DNA of 64,000 nt from Diplolepis rosae (GCA_030998225.1 JAPYXD010000739.1:620001-684000); one strand, 5' to 3'; counted from the stretch's first letter, positions 1 through 12,430 are shown. Notes: generated from the letters alone by a model not told the origin. Made by a program: numbers and translations.

Positions 1-175
1 CAATGACCCCTTTGTCTAGGATCATGCACCAGGTCGCTAAATTAATAATCTACTGGAACTTTTTTTATATACACAATTAAACGTTATAAAAACAATTTAC
101 AGTGCATTTACAATGGCCCCGTTGTCTAGGATCATTCACCAGTTCGCTAAAATTATAATCTATTGGAACTTTTTT

Positions 176-209
176 GAATTTCGAACACTCAGTCTGTCAA
201 CAGAAATTC
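176..209. repeat. GAATTTC / GAAATTC inverted repeat in cassette B (example)
   Basis: The heptamer GAATTTC at 176-182 and its inverted complement GAAATTC at 203-209 flank a 20-bp loop. The second arm is also the core of the 17-bp dyad at 198-214, so the two symmetric elements overlap. In the other main B subtype the first heptamer is GAAATTC, which turns the same pair into a direct repeat. Confidence 0.8.
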
Positions 210-214
210 TGTTG
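198..214. repeat. 17-bp dyad in cassette B (example)
   Basis: CAACAGAAATTCTGTTG is a perfect palindrome of two 8-bp arms (CAACAGAA and TTCTGTTG) around one central A. It occurs in every intact GAATTTC-type B monomer. The GAAATTC-type B carries one arm mismatch (TTCTATTG), and the Region II subtype shortens the matching arms to 7 bp (TTCTGTTAC). Cassette A has no counterpart. A dyad of this size could be a protein-binding site, but that is speculation. It does not match the human CENP-B box. Confidence 0.85.
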
Positions 215-890
215 CATTTTCAATGACCCCCTTGTCTAGGATAATGCACCAGGACGATAAAATAATAATCTACTGGAACTTTTTTTATATTCACATTTAA
301 ACGCTATAAAAACAATTAACAATGCATTTTCAATGACCCCGTTGTTTAGGATCAAGCACCAGGTTGCTAAAATAATAATCTATTGTATCTTTTTTTATAT
401 TCACATTTAAACGTTATAAAAACAATTTACAGTGGTTTTTCAATGTCCCCGTTGTCTAGGATCATGCACCGGGTTGCTAAAACAATACTACACAGGAAAT
501 TTTTTATATTCACATTTAAACGTTATGTAATCAATTTACAATGCATTTTCAATGACCCCGTTGTTTAGGATCAAGCACCAGGTTGCTAAAACAATACTCC
601 ACATGAAATTTTTTTATATTCACATTTAAGCGTTATAAAAACAATTTACAATGCATTTTCAATAACCCCGTTGTCTAGGATCATGCAACAGGTTGCTAAA
701 ACTATACACCACAGGAAATTTTTTTATATTCACATTTAAACGTTATGTAATCAATTTACAATGCATTTTCAATGACCCCTTTGTCTAGGATCATGATCCA
801 GGTCGCTAAATTAATAATCTACTGGAACTTTTTTTATATACACAATTAAACGTTATAAAAACAATTTACAGTGCATTTTCAATGGCCCCG

Positions 891-1000
891 TTGTCTAGGA
901 TCATGCACCAGTTCGCTAAGATAATAATCTAGTGGAACTTTTTTGAATTTCGAACACTCACTCTTTCAACAGAAATTCTGTTGCATTTTCAATGACCCCC
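891..1000 (+). repeat. Representative B monomer, GAATTTCGAACACTCA subtype
   Basis: This complete monomer has the left half CAGTTCGCTAAG, a variant of the usual CAGTTCGCTAAAATTATAAT, then AGTGGAAC, and cassette B with GAATTTCGAACACTCA and CAACAGAAATTCTGTTG. Compared with the GAAATTC subtype, one A-to-T change makes the first heptamer GAATTTC, the inverted complement of the second heptamer GAAATTC. The next box starts CCCCCTTG and usually reads GGATAATGCACC. It is found throughout Region I. Confidence 0.93.
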
Positions 1001-3308
1001 TTGTCTAGGATAATGCACCAGGTCGCTAAATTAATAATCTACTGGAACTTTTTTTATATACACAATTAAACGTTATAAAAACAATTTACAGTGCATTTAC
1101 AATGGCCCCGTTGTCTAGGATCATGCACCAGTTCGCTAAAATTATAATCTAATGGAACTTTTTTTGAAATTCGAACACTTAGTCTTTCAACAGAAATTCT
1201 ATCTGCATTTTCAATGACCCCTTTGTCTAGGATCATGCACCAGGTCGCTAAAATGATAATCTAATGGAACTTTTATTATATTCCCATTTAAACGTTATAA
1301 AAACAATTAACAATGCATTTTCAATGACCCCGTTGTTTAGGATCAAGCACCAGGTTGCTAAAATAATAATCTATTGGCACTTTTTTTATATTTACATTTA
1401 AACGGTATAAAAACAATTTACAGTGGATTTTCAATGGCCCCGTTGTCTAGGATCATGCACCAGGTTGCTAAAACAATACTCCACAGGAAATTTTTTTATA
1501 TTCACATTTAAACGTTATGTAATCAATTTACAATGCATTTTCAATGACCCCTTTGTCTAGGATCATGATCCATGTCGCTAAATTAATAATCTACTGGAAC
1601 TTTTTTTATATACACAATTAAACGTTATAAAAACAATTTACAGTGCATTTTCAATGGCCCCGTTGTCTAGGATCATGCACCAGTTCGCTAAAATTATAAT
1701 CTAGTGGAACTTTTTTGAATTTCGAACAATCACTCTTTCAACAGAAATTCTGTTGCATTTTCAATGACCCCCTTGTCTAGGATAATGCACCAGGACGCTA
1801 AAATAATAATCTACTGGAACTTTTTTTGTATTCACATTTAAACGTTACAAAAATAATTTACAGTGTATTTTCAATGACCCCGTTGTCTAGGTTCATGCAC
1901 CAGGTCGCAAAAGCAATAATCAACTGGAACTTTTTTTAAATTGGAACACTTAGTCTTTCAACAGAAATTCTATTGCATTTTCAATGGCCCCGTTGTCTAA
2001 GATCATGCACCAGTTCGCTAAAATTATAATCTAGTGGAACTTTTTTAAATTCGAACACTTAGTCTTTCAACAGAAATTCTATTGCATTTTCAATGACCAC
2101 TTTGTCTAGCATCATGCGCCAGGTCGCTAAAATAATAATCTACTGGAACTTTTTTTATATTCACATTTAAACGTTATAAAAACAATTTACAGTGGATTTT
2201 CAATGGCCCCGTTGTCTAGGATCAGGCACCAGGTCGCTAAAATAATAATCTTCTGGAACTTTTTTGAATTTCGAACACTCAGTCTTTCAACAGAAATTCT
2301 GTTGCATTTTCAATGACCCCTTGTCTAGGATAATGCACCAGGACGCTAAAATAATAATCTACTGGAACTTTTTTTGTATTCACATTTAAACGTTACAAAA
2401 ACAATTTACAGTGGATTTTCAATGACCCCGTTGTCTAGGTTCATGCACCAGGTCGCAAAAGCAATAATCAACTGGAACTTTTTTTAAATTCGAACACTTA
2501 GTCTTTCAACAGAAATTCTATTGCATTTTCAATGACCACTTTGTCTAGCATCATGCGCCAGGTCGCTAAAATAATAATCTACTGGAACTTTTTTATATTC
2601 CCATTTAAACGTTATATAATCAATTTACAATGCATTTTCAATGACCCCGTTGTTTAGGATCAAGCACCAGGTTGCTAAAACAATACTCCACAGGAAATTT
2701 TTTTATATTCACATTTAAATGTTATAAAAACAATTTACAATGCATTTTCAATGACCACATTGTCTAGGATCATGCACCAGGACGCTAAAATAATAATCTA
2801 ATGGAACTTTTTTGAAATTCGAACACTTAGTCTTTCAACAGAAATTCTATTGCATTTTCAATGACCCCTTTGTCTATGATCATGCACCAGGTCGCTAAAT
2901 TAATAATCTACTGGAACTTTTTTTATATACACAATTAAACGTTATAAAAACAATTTACAGTGCATTTACAATGGCCCCGTTGTCTAGGATCATGCACCAG
3001 TTCGCTAAAATTATAATCTAGTGGAACTTTTTTAAATTCGAACACTTAGTCTTTCAACAGAAATTCTATTGCATTTTCAATGACCACTTTGTCTAGCATC
3101 ATGCGCCAGGTCGCTAAAATAATAATCTACTGGAACTTTTTTTATATTCACATTTAAACGTTATAAAAACAATTTACAGTGGATTTTCAATGGCCCCGTT
3201 GTCTAGGATCAGGCACCAGGTCGCTAAAATAATAATCTTCTGGAACTTTTTTGAATTTCGAACACTCAGTCTTTCAACAGAAATTCTGTTGCATTTTCAA
3301 TGACCCCC

Positions 3309-3418
3309 TTGTCTAGGATAATGCACCAGGACGCTAAAATAATAATCTACTGGAACTTTTTTTGTATTCACATTTAAACGTTACAAAAACAATTTACAGT
3401 GGATTTTCAATGACCCCG
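3309..3418 (+). repeat. Representative A monomer, GTATTCACATTTAAACGTTA subfamily
   Basis: This complete monomer begins TTGTCTAGGATAATGCACC and carries a cassette with TTTGTATTCACATTTAAACG then TTACAAAAACAATTTACAG and GGATTTTCAATGACCCC. TTACAAAAAC replaces TTATAAAAAC, so the TATAAAA run is lost. In Region I it sits almost always between a GAATTTCGAACACTCAG B monomer and an AAGCAATAATCAACTGG monomer. Confidence 0.9.
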
Positions 3419-3528
3419 TTGTCTAGGTTCATGCACCAGGTCGCAAAAGCAATAATCAACTGGAACTTTTTTTAAATTCGAACACTTAGTCTTTCAACAG
3501 AAATTCTATTGCATTTTCAATGACCACT
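3419..3528 (+). repeat. Representative B monomer, AAGCAATAATCAACTGG subtype
   Basis: This monomer reads GGTTCATGCACCAGGTCGC, AAAAGCAATAATCAACTGG and a T-tract followed by AAATTCGAACACTTAG without the G of GAAATTC. The following box is GACCACTTTGTCTAGCATC and CATGCGCCAGG. This linked set of changes over about 150 bp recurs at many Region I sites (for example 2,440, 3,640, 5,400, 14,300, 16,390, 23,970, 25,850, 28,470, 29,790, 33,740) and again at 62,870. Confidence 0.9.
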
Positions 3529-4619
3529 TTGTCTAGCATCATGCGCCAGGTCGCTAAAATAATAATCTACTTGAACTTTTTTTGTATTCACATTTAAACG
3601 TTACAAAAACAATTTACAGTGGATTTTCAATGACCCCGTTGTCTAGGTTCATGCACCAGGTCGCAAAAGCAATAATCAACTGGAACTTTTTTAAATTCGA
3701 ACACCTAGTCTTTCAACAGAAATTCTATTGCATTTTCAATGACCACTCTGTCTAGCATCATGCGCCAGGTCGCTAAAATAATAATCTACTGGAACTTTTT
3801 TTATATTCCCATTTAAACGTTATATAATCAATTTACAATGCATTTTCAATGACCCCGTTGTTTAGGATCAAGCACCAGGTTGCTAAAACAATACTCCACA
3901 GGAAATTTTTTTATATTCACATTTAAATGTTATAAAAACAATTTACAATGCATTTTCAATGACCCCGTTGTCTAGGATCATGCACCGGGACGCTAAAATA
4001 ATAATCTAATGGAACTTTTTTGAAATTCGAACACTTAGTCTTTCAACAGAAATTCTATTGCATTTTCAATGACCCCGTTGTCTAGGATCATGCACCAGGT
4101 CGCTAAATTAATAATCTACTGGAACTTTTTTTATATACACAATTAAACGTTATAAAAACAATTTACAGTGCATTTACAATGGCCCCGTTGTCTAGGATCA
4201 TGCACCAGTTCGCTAAAATTATAATCTAGTTGAACTTTTTTGAATTTCGAACACTCAGTCTTTTAACAGAAATTCTGTTGCATTTTCAATGACCCCATTG
4301 TCTAGGATAATGAACCAGGACGAAAAAATAATAATCTACTGGAACTTTTTTTATATTCACATTTAAACGCTATAAAAACAATTTACAATGCATTTTCAAT
4401 GACCCCGTTGTTTAGGATCAAGCACCAGGTTGCTAATATAATAATCTACTGGAACTTTTTTTATATTCACATTTAAACGTTATAAAAACAATTTACAGTG
4501 GATTTTCAATGTCCCCGTTGTCTAGGATCATACACCGGGTTGCTAAAACAATACTACACAGGAAATTTTTTTATATTCACATTTAAACGTTATGTAATCA
4601 ATTTACAATGCATTTTCAA

Positions 4620-6599
4620 TGACCCCGTTGTTTAGGATCAAGCACCAGGTTGCTAAAACAATACTCCACAGGAAATTTTTTTATATTCACATTTAAACGT
4701 TATAAAAAAAATTTACAATGCATTTTCAATGACCACATTGTCTAGGATCATGCACCAGGACGCTAAAATAATAATCTAATGGAACTTTTTTGAAATTCGA
4801 ACACTTAGTCTTTCAACAGAAATTCTATTGCTTTTTAATTGACCACTTTGTATATTATCATGCACCAGGTCGCTAAAATAATAATCAGCTGTAACTTTTT
4901 TTATATACACAATTAAACGTTATAAAAACAATTTACAGTGCATTTACAATGGCCCCGTTGTCTAGGATCATGCACCAGTTCGCTAAAATTATAATCTAGT
5001 GGAACTTTTTTAAATTCGAACACTTAGTCTTTCAACAGAAATTCTATTGCATTTTCAATGACCACTTTGTCTAGCATCATGCGCCAGGTCGCTAAAATAA
5101 TAATCTACTGGAACTTTTTTTATATTCACATTTAAACGTTATAAAAACAATTTACAGTGGATTTTCAATGGCCCCGTTGTCTAGGATCAGGCACCAGGTC
5201 GCTAAAATAATAATCTTCTGGAACTTTTTTTGAATTTCGAACACTCAGTCTTTCAACAGAAATTCTGTTGCATTTTCAATGACCCCCTTGTCTAGGATAA
5301 TGCACCAGGACGCTAAAATAATAATCTACTGGAACTTTTTTTGTATTCACATTTAAACGTTACAAAAACAATTTACAGTGGATTTTCAATGACCCCGTTG
5401 TCTAGGTTCATGCACCAGGTCGCAAAAGCAATAATCAACTGGAACTTTTTTTAAATTCGAACACTTAGTCTTTCAACAGAAATTCTATTGCATTTTCAAT
5501 GACCACTTTGTCTAGCATCATGCGCCAGGTCGCTAAAATAATAATCTACTTGAACTTTTTTTGTATTCACATTTAAACGTTACAAAAACAATTTACAGTG
5601 GATTTTCAATGACCCCGTTGTCTAGGTTCATGCACCAGGTCGCAAAAGCAATAATCAACTGGAACTTTTTTTAAATTCGAACACCTAGTCTTTCAACAGA
5701 AATTCTATTGCATTTTCAATGACCACTCTGTCTAGCATCATGCGCCAGGTCGCTAAAATAATAATCTACTGGAACTTTTTTTATATTCCCATTTAAACGT
5801 TATATAATCAATTTACAATGCATTTTCAATGACCCCGTTGTTTAGGATCAAGCACCAGGTTGCTAAAACAATACTCCACAGGAAATTTTTTTATATTCAC
5901 ATTTAAATGTTATAAAAACAATTTACAATGCATTTTCAATGACCCCGTTGTCTAGGATCATGCACCGGGACGCTAAAATAATAATCTAATGGAACTTTTT
6001 TGAAATTCGAACACTTAGTCTTTCAACAGAAATTCTATTGCATTTTCAATGACCCCGTTGTCTAGGATCATGCACCAGGTCGCTAAAGTAATAATCAACT
6101 GGAACTTTTTTTATATACACAATTAAACGTTATAAAAACAATTTACAGTGCATTTACAATGGCCCCGTTGTCTAGGATCATGCACCAGTTCGCTAAAATT
6201 ATAATCTAGTTGAACTTTTTTGAATTTCGAACACTCAGTCTTTTAACAGAAATTCTGTTGCATTTTCAATGACCCCCTTGTCTAGGATAATGCACCAGGA
6301 CGAAAAAATAATAATCTACTGGAACTTTTTTTATATTCACATTTAAACGCTATAAAAACAATTTACAATGCATTTTCAATGACCCCGTTGTTTAGGATCA
6401 AGCACCAGGTTGCTAATATAATAATCTACTGGAACTTTTTTTATATTCACATTTAAACGTTATAAAAACAATTTACAGTGGATTTTCAATGTCCCCGTTG
6501 TCTAGGATCATACACCGGGTTGCTAAAACAATACTACACAGGAAATTTTTTTATATTCACATTTAAACGTTATGTAATCAATTTACAATGCATTTTCAA
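4620..6599 (+). repeat. 1,980-bp tandem duplication, copy 2
   Basis: This is the direct partner of 2,640-4,619. It differs by scattered substitutions and by one strongly altered monomer around 4,831-4,900, which the first copy lacks, so the copies have diverged or been locally overwritten since duplication. Within it GACCACTTTG, GACCACTCTG and the CATACACCGGG monomer follow in the same order as in copy 1. Confidence 0.88.
4831..4900 (+). repeat. Locally divergent monomer junction
   Basis: CTTTTTAATTGACCAC, TTTGTATATTATCATGC and AATCAGCTGTAAC replace the usual CATTTTCAATGACCCC, TTTGTCTATGATCATGC and AATCTACTGGAAC found at the homologous place 1,980 bp upstream. The cluster of changes in about 70 bp, with clean flanks, suggests a local patch rather than general decay. 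Confidence 0.75.
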
Positions 6600-8464
6600 T
6601 GACCCCGTTGTTTAGGATCAAGCACCAGGTTGCTAAAACAATACTCCACAGGAAATTTTTTTATATTCACATTTAAACGTTATAAAAACAATTTACAATG
6701 CATTTTCAATGACCCCGTTGTCTAGGATCATGCACCAGGACGCTAAAATAATAATCTACTGGAACTTTTTTTATATTCACATTTAAACGCTATAAAAACA
6801 ATTTACAATGCATTTTCAATGACCCCGTTGTTTAGGATCAAGCACCAGGTTGCTAAAATAATAATCTATTGTATCTTTTTTTATATTCACATTTAAACGT
6901 TATAAAAACAATTTACAGTGGATTTTTCAATGTCCCCGTTGTCTAGGATCATACACCGGGTTGCTAAAACAATACTACACAGGAAATTTTTTTATATTCA
7001 CATTTAAACGTTATGTAATCAATTTACAATGCATTTTCAATGACCCCGTTGTCTAGGATCAAGCACCAGGTTGCTAAAACAATACTCCACAGGAAATTTT
7101 TTTATATTCACATTTAAACGTTATAAAAACAATTTACAATGCATTTTCAATGACCCCGTTGTCTAGAATCATGCACCAGGTTGCTAAAATAATAATCTAA
7201 TGGAACTTTTTTGAAATTCGAACACTTAGTCTTTCAACAGAAATTCTATTGCATTTTCAATGACCCCTTTGTCTATGATCATGCACCAGGTCGCTAAATT
7301 AATAATCTACTGGAACTTTTTTTATATACACAATTAAACGTTATAAAAACAATTTACAGTGCATTTACAATGGCCCCGTTGTCTACGATCATGCACCAGT
7401 TCGCTAAAATTATAATCTATTGGAACTTTTTTGAATTTCGAACACTCAGTCTGTCAACAGAATTTCTGTTGCATTTTCAATGACCCCCTTGTCTAGGATC
7501 ATGCACCAGGTCGATAAAATAATAAACTACTTGAACTTTTTTTATATTCACATTTAATCGCTATAAAAACAATTTACAATGCATTTTTAATGACCCTGTT
7601 GTACAGGATCATGCACCAGGTCGCTAAAATAATAATCTACTGTAACTTTTTTTATAATCACATTTAAACTATATCAAATCAATTTAAAATGCATGTTCAA
7701 TGACCCCCTTGTCTAGGATCATGCACCAGGACGCTAAAATAATAATCTAATGGAACTTTTTGAAATTCGAACACTTAGTCTTTCAACAGAAATTCTATTG
7801 CATTTTCAATGACCCCTTTTTCTAGGATCATGCACCAGGTCGCTAAATTAATAATCTACTGGAACTTTTTTTATATACACAATCAAACGTTATAAAAACA
7901 ATTTACAGTGCATTTACAATGGCCCCGTTGTCTAGGATCATGCACCAGTTCGCTAAAATTATAATCTATTGGAACTTTTTTGAATTTCGAACACTCAGTC
8001 TGTCAACAGAAATTCTGTTGCATTTTCAATGACCCCCTTGTCTAGGATAATGCACCAGGTCGCTAAAATAATAATCTACTGGAATTTTTTTTATATTCAC
8101 ATTTAAACGCTATAAAAAAATTTACAATTCATTTTCAATGACCCCGTTGTCTAGGATCATGCACCAGTTCGCTAAAATAATAATCTACTGGAACTTTTTA
8201 TATACACAATCAAACGTTATAAAAACAATTTACAGTGCATTTACAATGGCCCCGTTGTCTAGGATCATGCACCAGTTCGCTAAAATTATAATCTATTGGA
8301 ACTTTTTTTAATTTCGAACACTCAGTCTGTCAACAGAAATTCTGTTGCATTTTCAATGACCCCCTTGTCTAGGATAATGCACCAGGACGATAAAATAATA
8401 ATCTACTGGAACTTTTTTTATATTCACATTTAAACGCTATAAAAACAATTTACAATTCATTTTC

Positions 8465-8572
8465 ACTGACCCCGTTGTCTATGATCATGCACCAGGTCGA
8501 TAAATTAATAATCTTATTGATATTTATTTAAATTCGAACACTTAGTCTTTATACAGTATTTCTTTTGCATTT
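8465..8572 (+). repeat. Degraded B monomer
   Basis: TATTTATTTAAATTCGAACA, CTTAGTCTTTATACAGTATT and TCTTTTGC replace the usual cassette B. The arms of the dyad (CAACAGAA and TTCTRTTG) are lost. It is among the most diverged B copies in Region I, and I saw no second copy of it in the window. Confidence 0.75.
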
Positions 8573-9021
8573 TCAATGACCCCCTTGTCTAGGATCATGC
8601 ACCAGGTCGCTAAAATGATAATCTAATGGAACTTTTATTATATTCACATTTAAACTTTATAAAAGCAATTTGCAATGCATTTTCAATGGCCCCGTTGACT
8701 AGGATCAAGCACCAGGTTGCTAAAATAATAATCTACTGGAACTTTTTTTATATTCACATTTAAACGTTATAAAAACAATTTACAGTGGATTTTCAATGGC
8801 CCCGTTGTCTAGGATCAAGCACCAGGTTGCTAAAACAATACTCCACAGGAACTTTTTTATATTCACATTTAAACGTTATAAAAAAAATTTACAATGCATT
8901 TTCAATGACCCCGTTGTTTAGGATCAAGCACCAGGTTGCTAAAACAATACTCCACAGGAAATTTTTTTATATTCACATTTAAACGTTATAAAAACAATTT
9001 ACAATGCATTTTCAATGACCC

Positions 9022-9770
9022 CGTTGTCTAGGATCATAAACCAAGACGCTAAAATAATAATCTAATGGAGCTTTTTTGAAATTCGATCACTTATTCTTTC
9101 AGCAGAAATTCTATTGCATTTTCAATGACCCCTTTGTCTAGGTTCATGCACCAGCTCGCTAAATTAATAATCTACTGGAACTTTTTTTATATACACAATT
9201 AAATGTTATAAAAACAATTTACAGTGCATTTTCAATGGCCCCGTTGTCTAGGATCATGCACCAGATCGCTAAAATTATAATCTAGTGGAACTTTTTTGAA
9301 TTTCGAACACTCAGTCTTTCCACAGAAATTCTGTTGCATTTTCAATGACCCCCTTGTCTAGGATAATGCACCAGGACGCTAAAATAATAATCTACTGGAA
9401 CATTTTTTATATTCACATTTAAACGCTATAAAAACCATTTACAATGCATTTTCAATGACCCCGTTGTTTAGGATCAAGTACCAAGTTGCTAAAACAATAG
9501 TCCACAGGAAATTTTTCTATATTCACATTTAAACGTTATAAAAACAATTTACAGTGCATTTTCAATGGCCCCGTTGTCTAGGATCATGCACCAGGACGCT
9601 AAAATAATAATCTAATGGAGCGTTTTTGAAATTCGAACACTTAGTCTTTCAACAGAAATTCTATTGCATTTTCAATGACCCCTTTGTCTAGGATCATGCA
9701 CCAGGTCGCTAAATTAATAATCTACTGGAACTTTTTTATATACACATTTAAACGTTATAAAAACAATTTA
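9022..9770 (+). repeat. Six-copy 749-bp block, copy 1
   Basis: A seven-monomer block is defined by a fixed series of private variants: ATGGAGCTTTTTTG, CGATCACTTATTCTTTCAGC (9,084), CAGCTCGCTAAATTAATAAT, a GGAACATTTTTTATATTC monomer, AAGTACCAAGTTGC, ACAATAGTCCACAGG, and GGAGCGTTTTTG (9,617). It recurs at 11,109, 19,789, 38,357, 42,643 and 51,328 with matching internal spacing. Confidence 0.9.
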
Positions 9771-9792
9771 CAATTCATTTTCAATGACCCCG

Positions 9793-9902
9793 TTGTCTAG
9801 GATCATGCACCAGGACGCTAATATAATAATCTAATGGAACTTTTTTGAAATTCGAACACTTAGTCTTTCAACAGAAATTCTATTGCATTTTCAATGACCC
9901 CT
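9793..9902 (+). repeat. Representative B monomer, GAAATTCGAACACTTAG subtype
   Basis: This complete monomer shares its box and linker with A monomers (linker ends CTAATGGAAC). After the T-tract it carries cassette B: GAAATTCGAACACTTAGTC, then TTTCAACAGAAATTCTATTG, then the common CATTTTCAATGACC. The heptamer GAAATTC appears twice in direct orientation, 20 bp apart. The next box normally reads CCCCTTTG instead of CCCCGTTG, so the cassette haplotype extends into the start of the next monomer. Confidence 0.93.
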
Positions 9903-11108
9903 TTGTCTAGGATCATGCACCAGGTCGCTAAAATGATAATCTAATGGAACTTTTATTATATTCCCATTTAAACGTTATAAAAACAATTAACAATGCATTT
10001 TCAATGACCCCGTTGTTTAGGATCAAGCACCAGGTTGCTAAAATAATAATCTATTGGAACTTTTTTTATATACACAATTAAATGTTATAAAAACAATTTA
10101 CAGTGCATTTTCAATGGCCCCGTTGTCTAGGATCATGCACCAGATCGCTAAAATTATAATCTAGTGGAACTTTTTTGAATTTCGAACACTCAGTCTTTCA
10201 ACAGAAATTCTGTTGCATTTTCAATGACCCCCTTGTCTAGGATCATGCACCAGGTCGCTAAATTAATAATCTACTGGAACTTTTTTATATACACAACTAA
10301 ACGTTATAAAAACAATTTACAGTGCATTTACAATGACCCCTTTGTCTAGGATCATGCGCCAGGTCGCTAAAATGATAATCTACTGGAACTTTTTTTATAT
10401 TCCCATTTAAACGTTATATAATCAATTTACAATGCATTTTCAATGACCCCGTTGTTTAGGATCAAGCACCCGGTTGCTAAAACAATACTCCACAGGAAAT
10501 TTTTTTATATTCCCATTTAAAATTTATATAATCAATTTACAATGCATTTTCAATGACCCCGTTGTTTAGGATCAAGCACCAGGTTGCTAAAACAATACTC
10601 CACAGGAAATTTTTTTATATTCACATTTAAAAGTTATAAAAACAATTTACAATGCATTTTCAATGGCCCCGTTGTCTAGGATCATGCACCAGGTTGCTAA
10701 AATAATAATCTACTGGAACTTTTTTTATATCCACATTTAAACGTTATAAAAACAATTTACAATGCATTTTCAATGACTCCGTTGTTTAGGATTAAGCACC
10801 AGGTTGCTAAAATAATAATCTATTGTATCTTTTTTTATATTCACATTTAAACGTTATAAAAACAATTTACAGTGGATTTTCAATGTCCCCGTTGTCTAGG
10901 ATCATGCACCGGGTTGCGAAAACAATACTACACAGGAAATTTTTTTATATTCACATTTAAACGTTATAAAATCAATTTACAATGCATTTTCAATGACCCC
11001 GTTGTTTAGGATCAAGCACCAGGTTGCTAAAACAATACTCCACAGGAAATTTTTTTATATTCACATTTAAACGTTATAAAAACAATTTGCAATGCATTTT
11101 CAATGGCC

Positions 11109-11857
11109 CCGTTGTCTAAGATCATAAACCAAGACGCTAAAATAATAATCTAATGGAGCTTTTTGAAATTCGATCACTTATTCTTTCAGCAGAAATTCTA
11201 TTGCATTTTCAATGACCCCTTTGTCTAGGTTCATGCACCAGCTCGCTAAATTAATAATCTACTGGAACTTTTTTTATATACACAATTAAATGTTATAAAA
11301 ACAATTTACAGTGCATTTTCAATGGCCCCGTTGTCTAGGATCATGCACCAGATCGCTAAAATTATAATCTAGTGGAACTTTTTTGAATTTCGAACACTCA
11401 GTCTTTCAACAGAAATTCTGTTGCATTTTCAATGACCCCCTTGTCTAGGATAATGCACCAGGACGCTAAAATAATAATCTACTGGAACATTTTTTATATT
11501 CACATTTAAACGCTATAAAAACCACTTACAGTGCATTTTCAATGACCCCGTTGTTTAGGATCAAGTACCAAGTTGCTAAAACAATAGTCCACAGGAAATT
11601 TTTCTATATTCACATTTAAACGTTATAAAAACAATTTACAGTGCATTTTCAATGGCCCCGTTGTCTAGGATCATGCACCAGGACGCTAAAATAATAATCT
11701 AATGGAGCGTTTTTGAAATTCGAACACTTAGTCTTTCAACAGAAATTCTATTGCATTTTCAATGACCCCTTTGTCTAGGATCCTGCACCAGGTCGCTAAA
11801 TTAATAATCTACTGGAACTTTTTTATATACACATTTAAACGTTATAAAAACAATTTA
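11109..11857 (+). repeat. Six-copy 749-bp block, copy 2
   Basis: This copy has CGATCACTTATTC at 11,171, 2,087 bp (19 monomers) after copy 1. It arises from a local duplication that takes in about 9.0-10.9 and 11.1-12.9 kb. Its right flank differs: ACCCATTTGTGTAGAATCAT at 11,874 replaces the GACCCCGTTG continuation of copy 1. Confidence 0.88.
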
Positions 11858-12320
11858 CAGTGCATTTTCAATGACCCATTTGTGTAGAATCATGTACCAG
11901 GTAGCTAAAATAATAATCCAATGGAACTTTTATTATATTCCCATTTAAACGTTATAAAAACAATTAACAATGCATTTTCAATGACCCCGTTGTTTAGGAT
12001 CAAGCACCAGGTTGCTAAAATAATAATCTATTGGAACTTTTTTTTATATACACAATTAAATGTTATAAAAACAATTTACAGTGCATTTTCAATGGCCCCG
12101 TTGTCTAGGATCATGCACCAGATCGCTAAAATTATAATCTAGTGGAACTTTTTTGAATTTCGAACACTCAGTCTTTCAACAGAAATTCTGTTGCATTTTC
12201 AATGACCCCCTTGTCTAGGATCATGCACCAGGTCGCTAAATTAATAATCTACTGGAACTTTTTTTATATACACAACTAAACGTTATAAAAACAATTTACA
12301 GTGCATTTACAATGACCCCT

Positions 12321-12430
12321 TTGTCTAGGATCATGCGCCAGGTCGCTAAAATGATAATCTACTGGAACTTTTTTTATATTCCCATTTAAACGTTATATAA
12401 TCAATTTACAATGCATTTTCAATGACCCCG
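12321..12430 (+). repeat. Representative A monomer, TATTCCCATTTAAACG subfamily
   Basis: This complete monomer has the box variant CATGCGCCAGG and a cassette reading TATTCCCATTTAAACG followed by TTATATAATCAATTTAC. The TATATAATC form replaces the usual TATAAAAAC. It is normally followed by a TTTAGGATCAAGCACC monomer with ACAATACTCCACAGG. Copies lie near 2,590, 3,800, 5,780, 10,390, 13,690, 14,460, 14,900, 16,760, 23,360, 25,340 and 33,910, so it is a Region I marker. Confidence 0.88.

Larger units (their letters stand above)
2640..4619 (+). repeat. 1,980-bp tandem duplication, copy 1 (18 monomers)
   Basis: This segment and 4,620-6,599 share the same order of subfamilies and private variants at a constant offset of 1,978-1,980 bp. 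Examples are GACCACATTG at 2,753 and 4,731, and AGTCTTTTAACAG at 4,257 and 6,237. The offset equals 18 monomers. The boundaries were placed where the two flanks stop agreeing and may be off by a monomer. Confidence 0.88.
1..9770 (+). repeat. Long segmental duplication, copy 1 (partner 30,434-39,105)
   Basis: Private variants here recur about 30 kb downstream in the same order: ATCATTCACC at 131 and 30,564; AGTGGTTTTTCAATG at 431 and 30,864; TCATGATCCA at 791 and 31,115; the shortened GACCCCTTGTC at 2,315 and 32,637; GTGGATTTTCAATGG at 8,785 and 38,120. The offset falls from 30,433 to 29,335 as the second copy lacks some monomers, notably 6 of the 18 in the local duplication. The left end lies outside the window. 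Confidence 0.85.

Noticed and set aside
176..214. CENP-B box in cassette B
   Set aside because: TTCGAACAC begins like the TTCG of the CENP-B motif but lacks the required A and CGGG at the right spacing. The CACCGGG variants elsewhere are not near a TTCG.
198..214. Heat-shock element in GAAATTC
   Set aside because: A heat-shock element needs GAA and TTC with two bases between; here the gap is one base (GAA-A-TTC).
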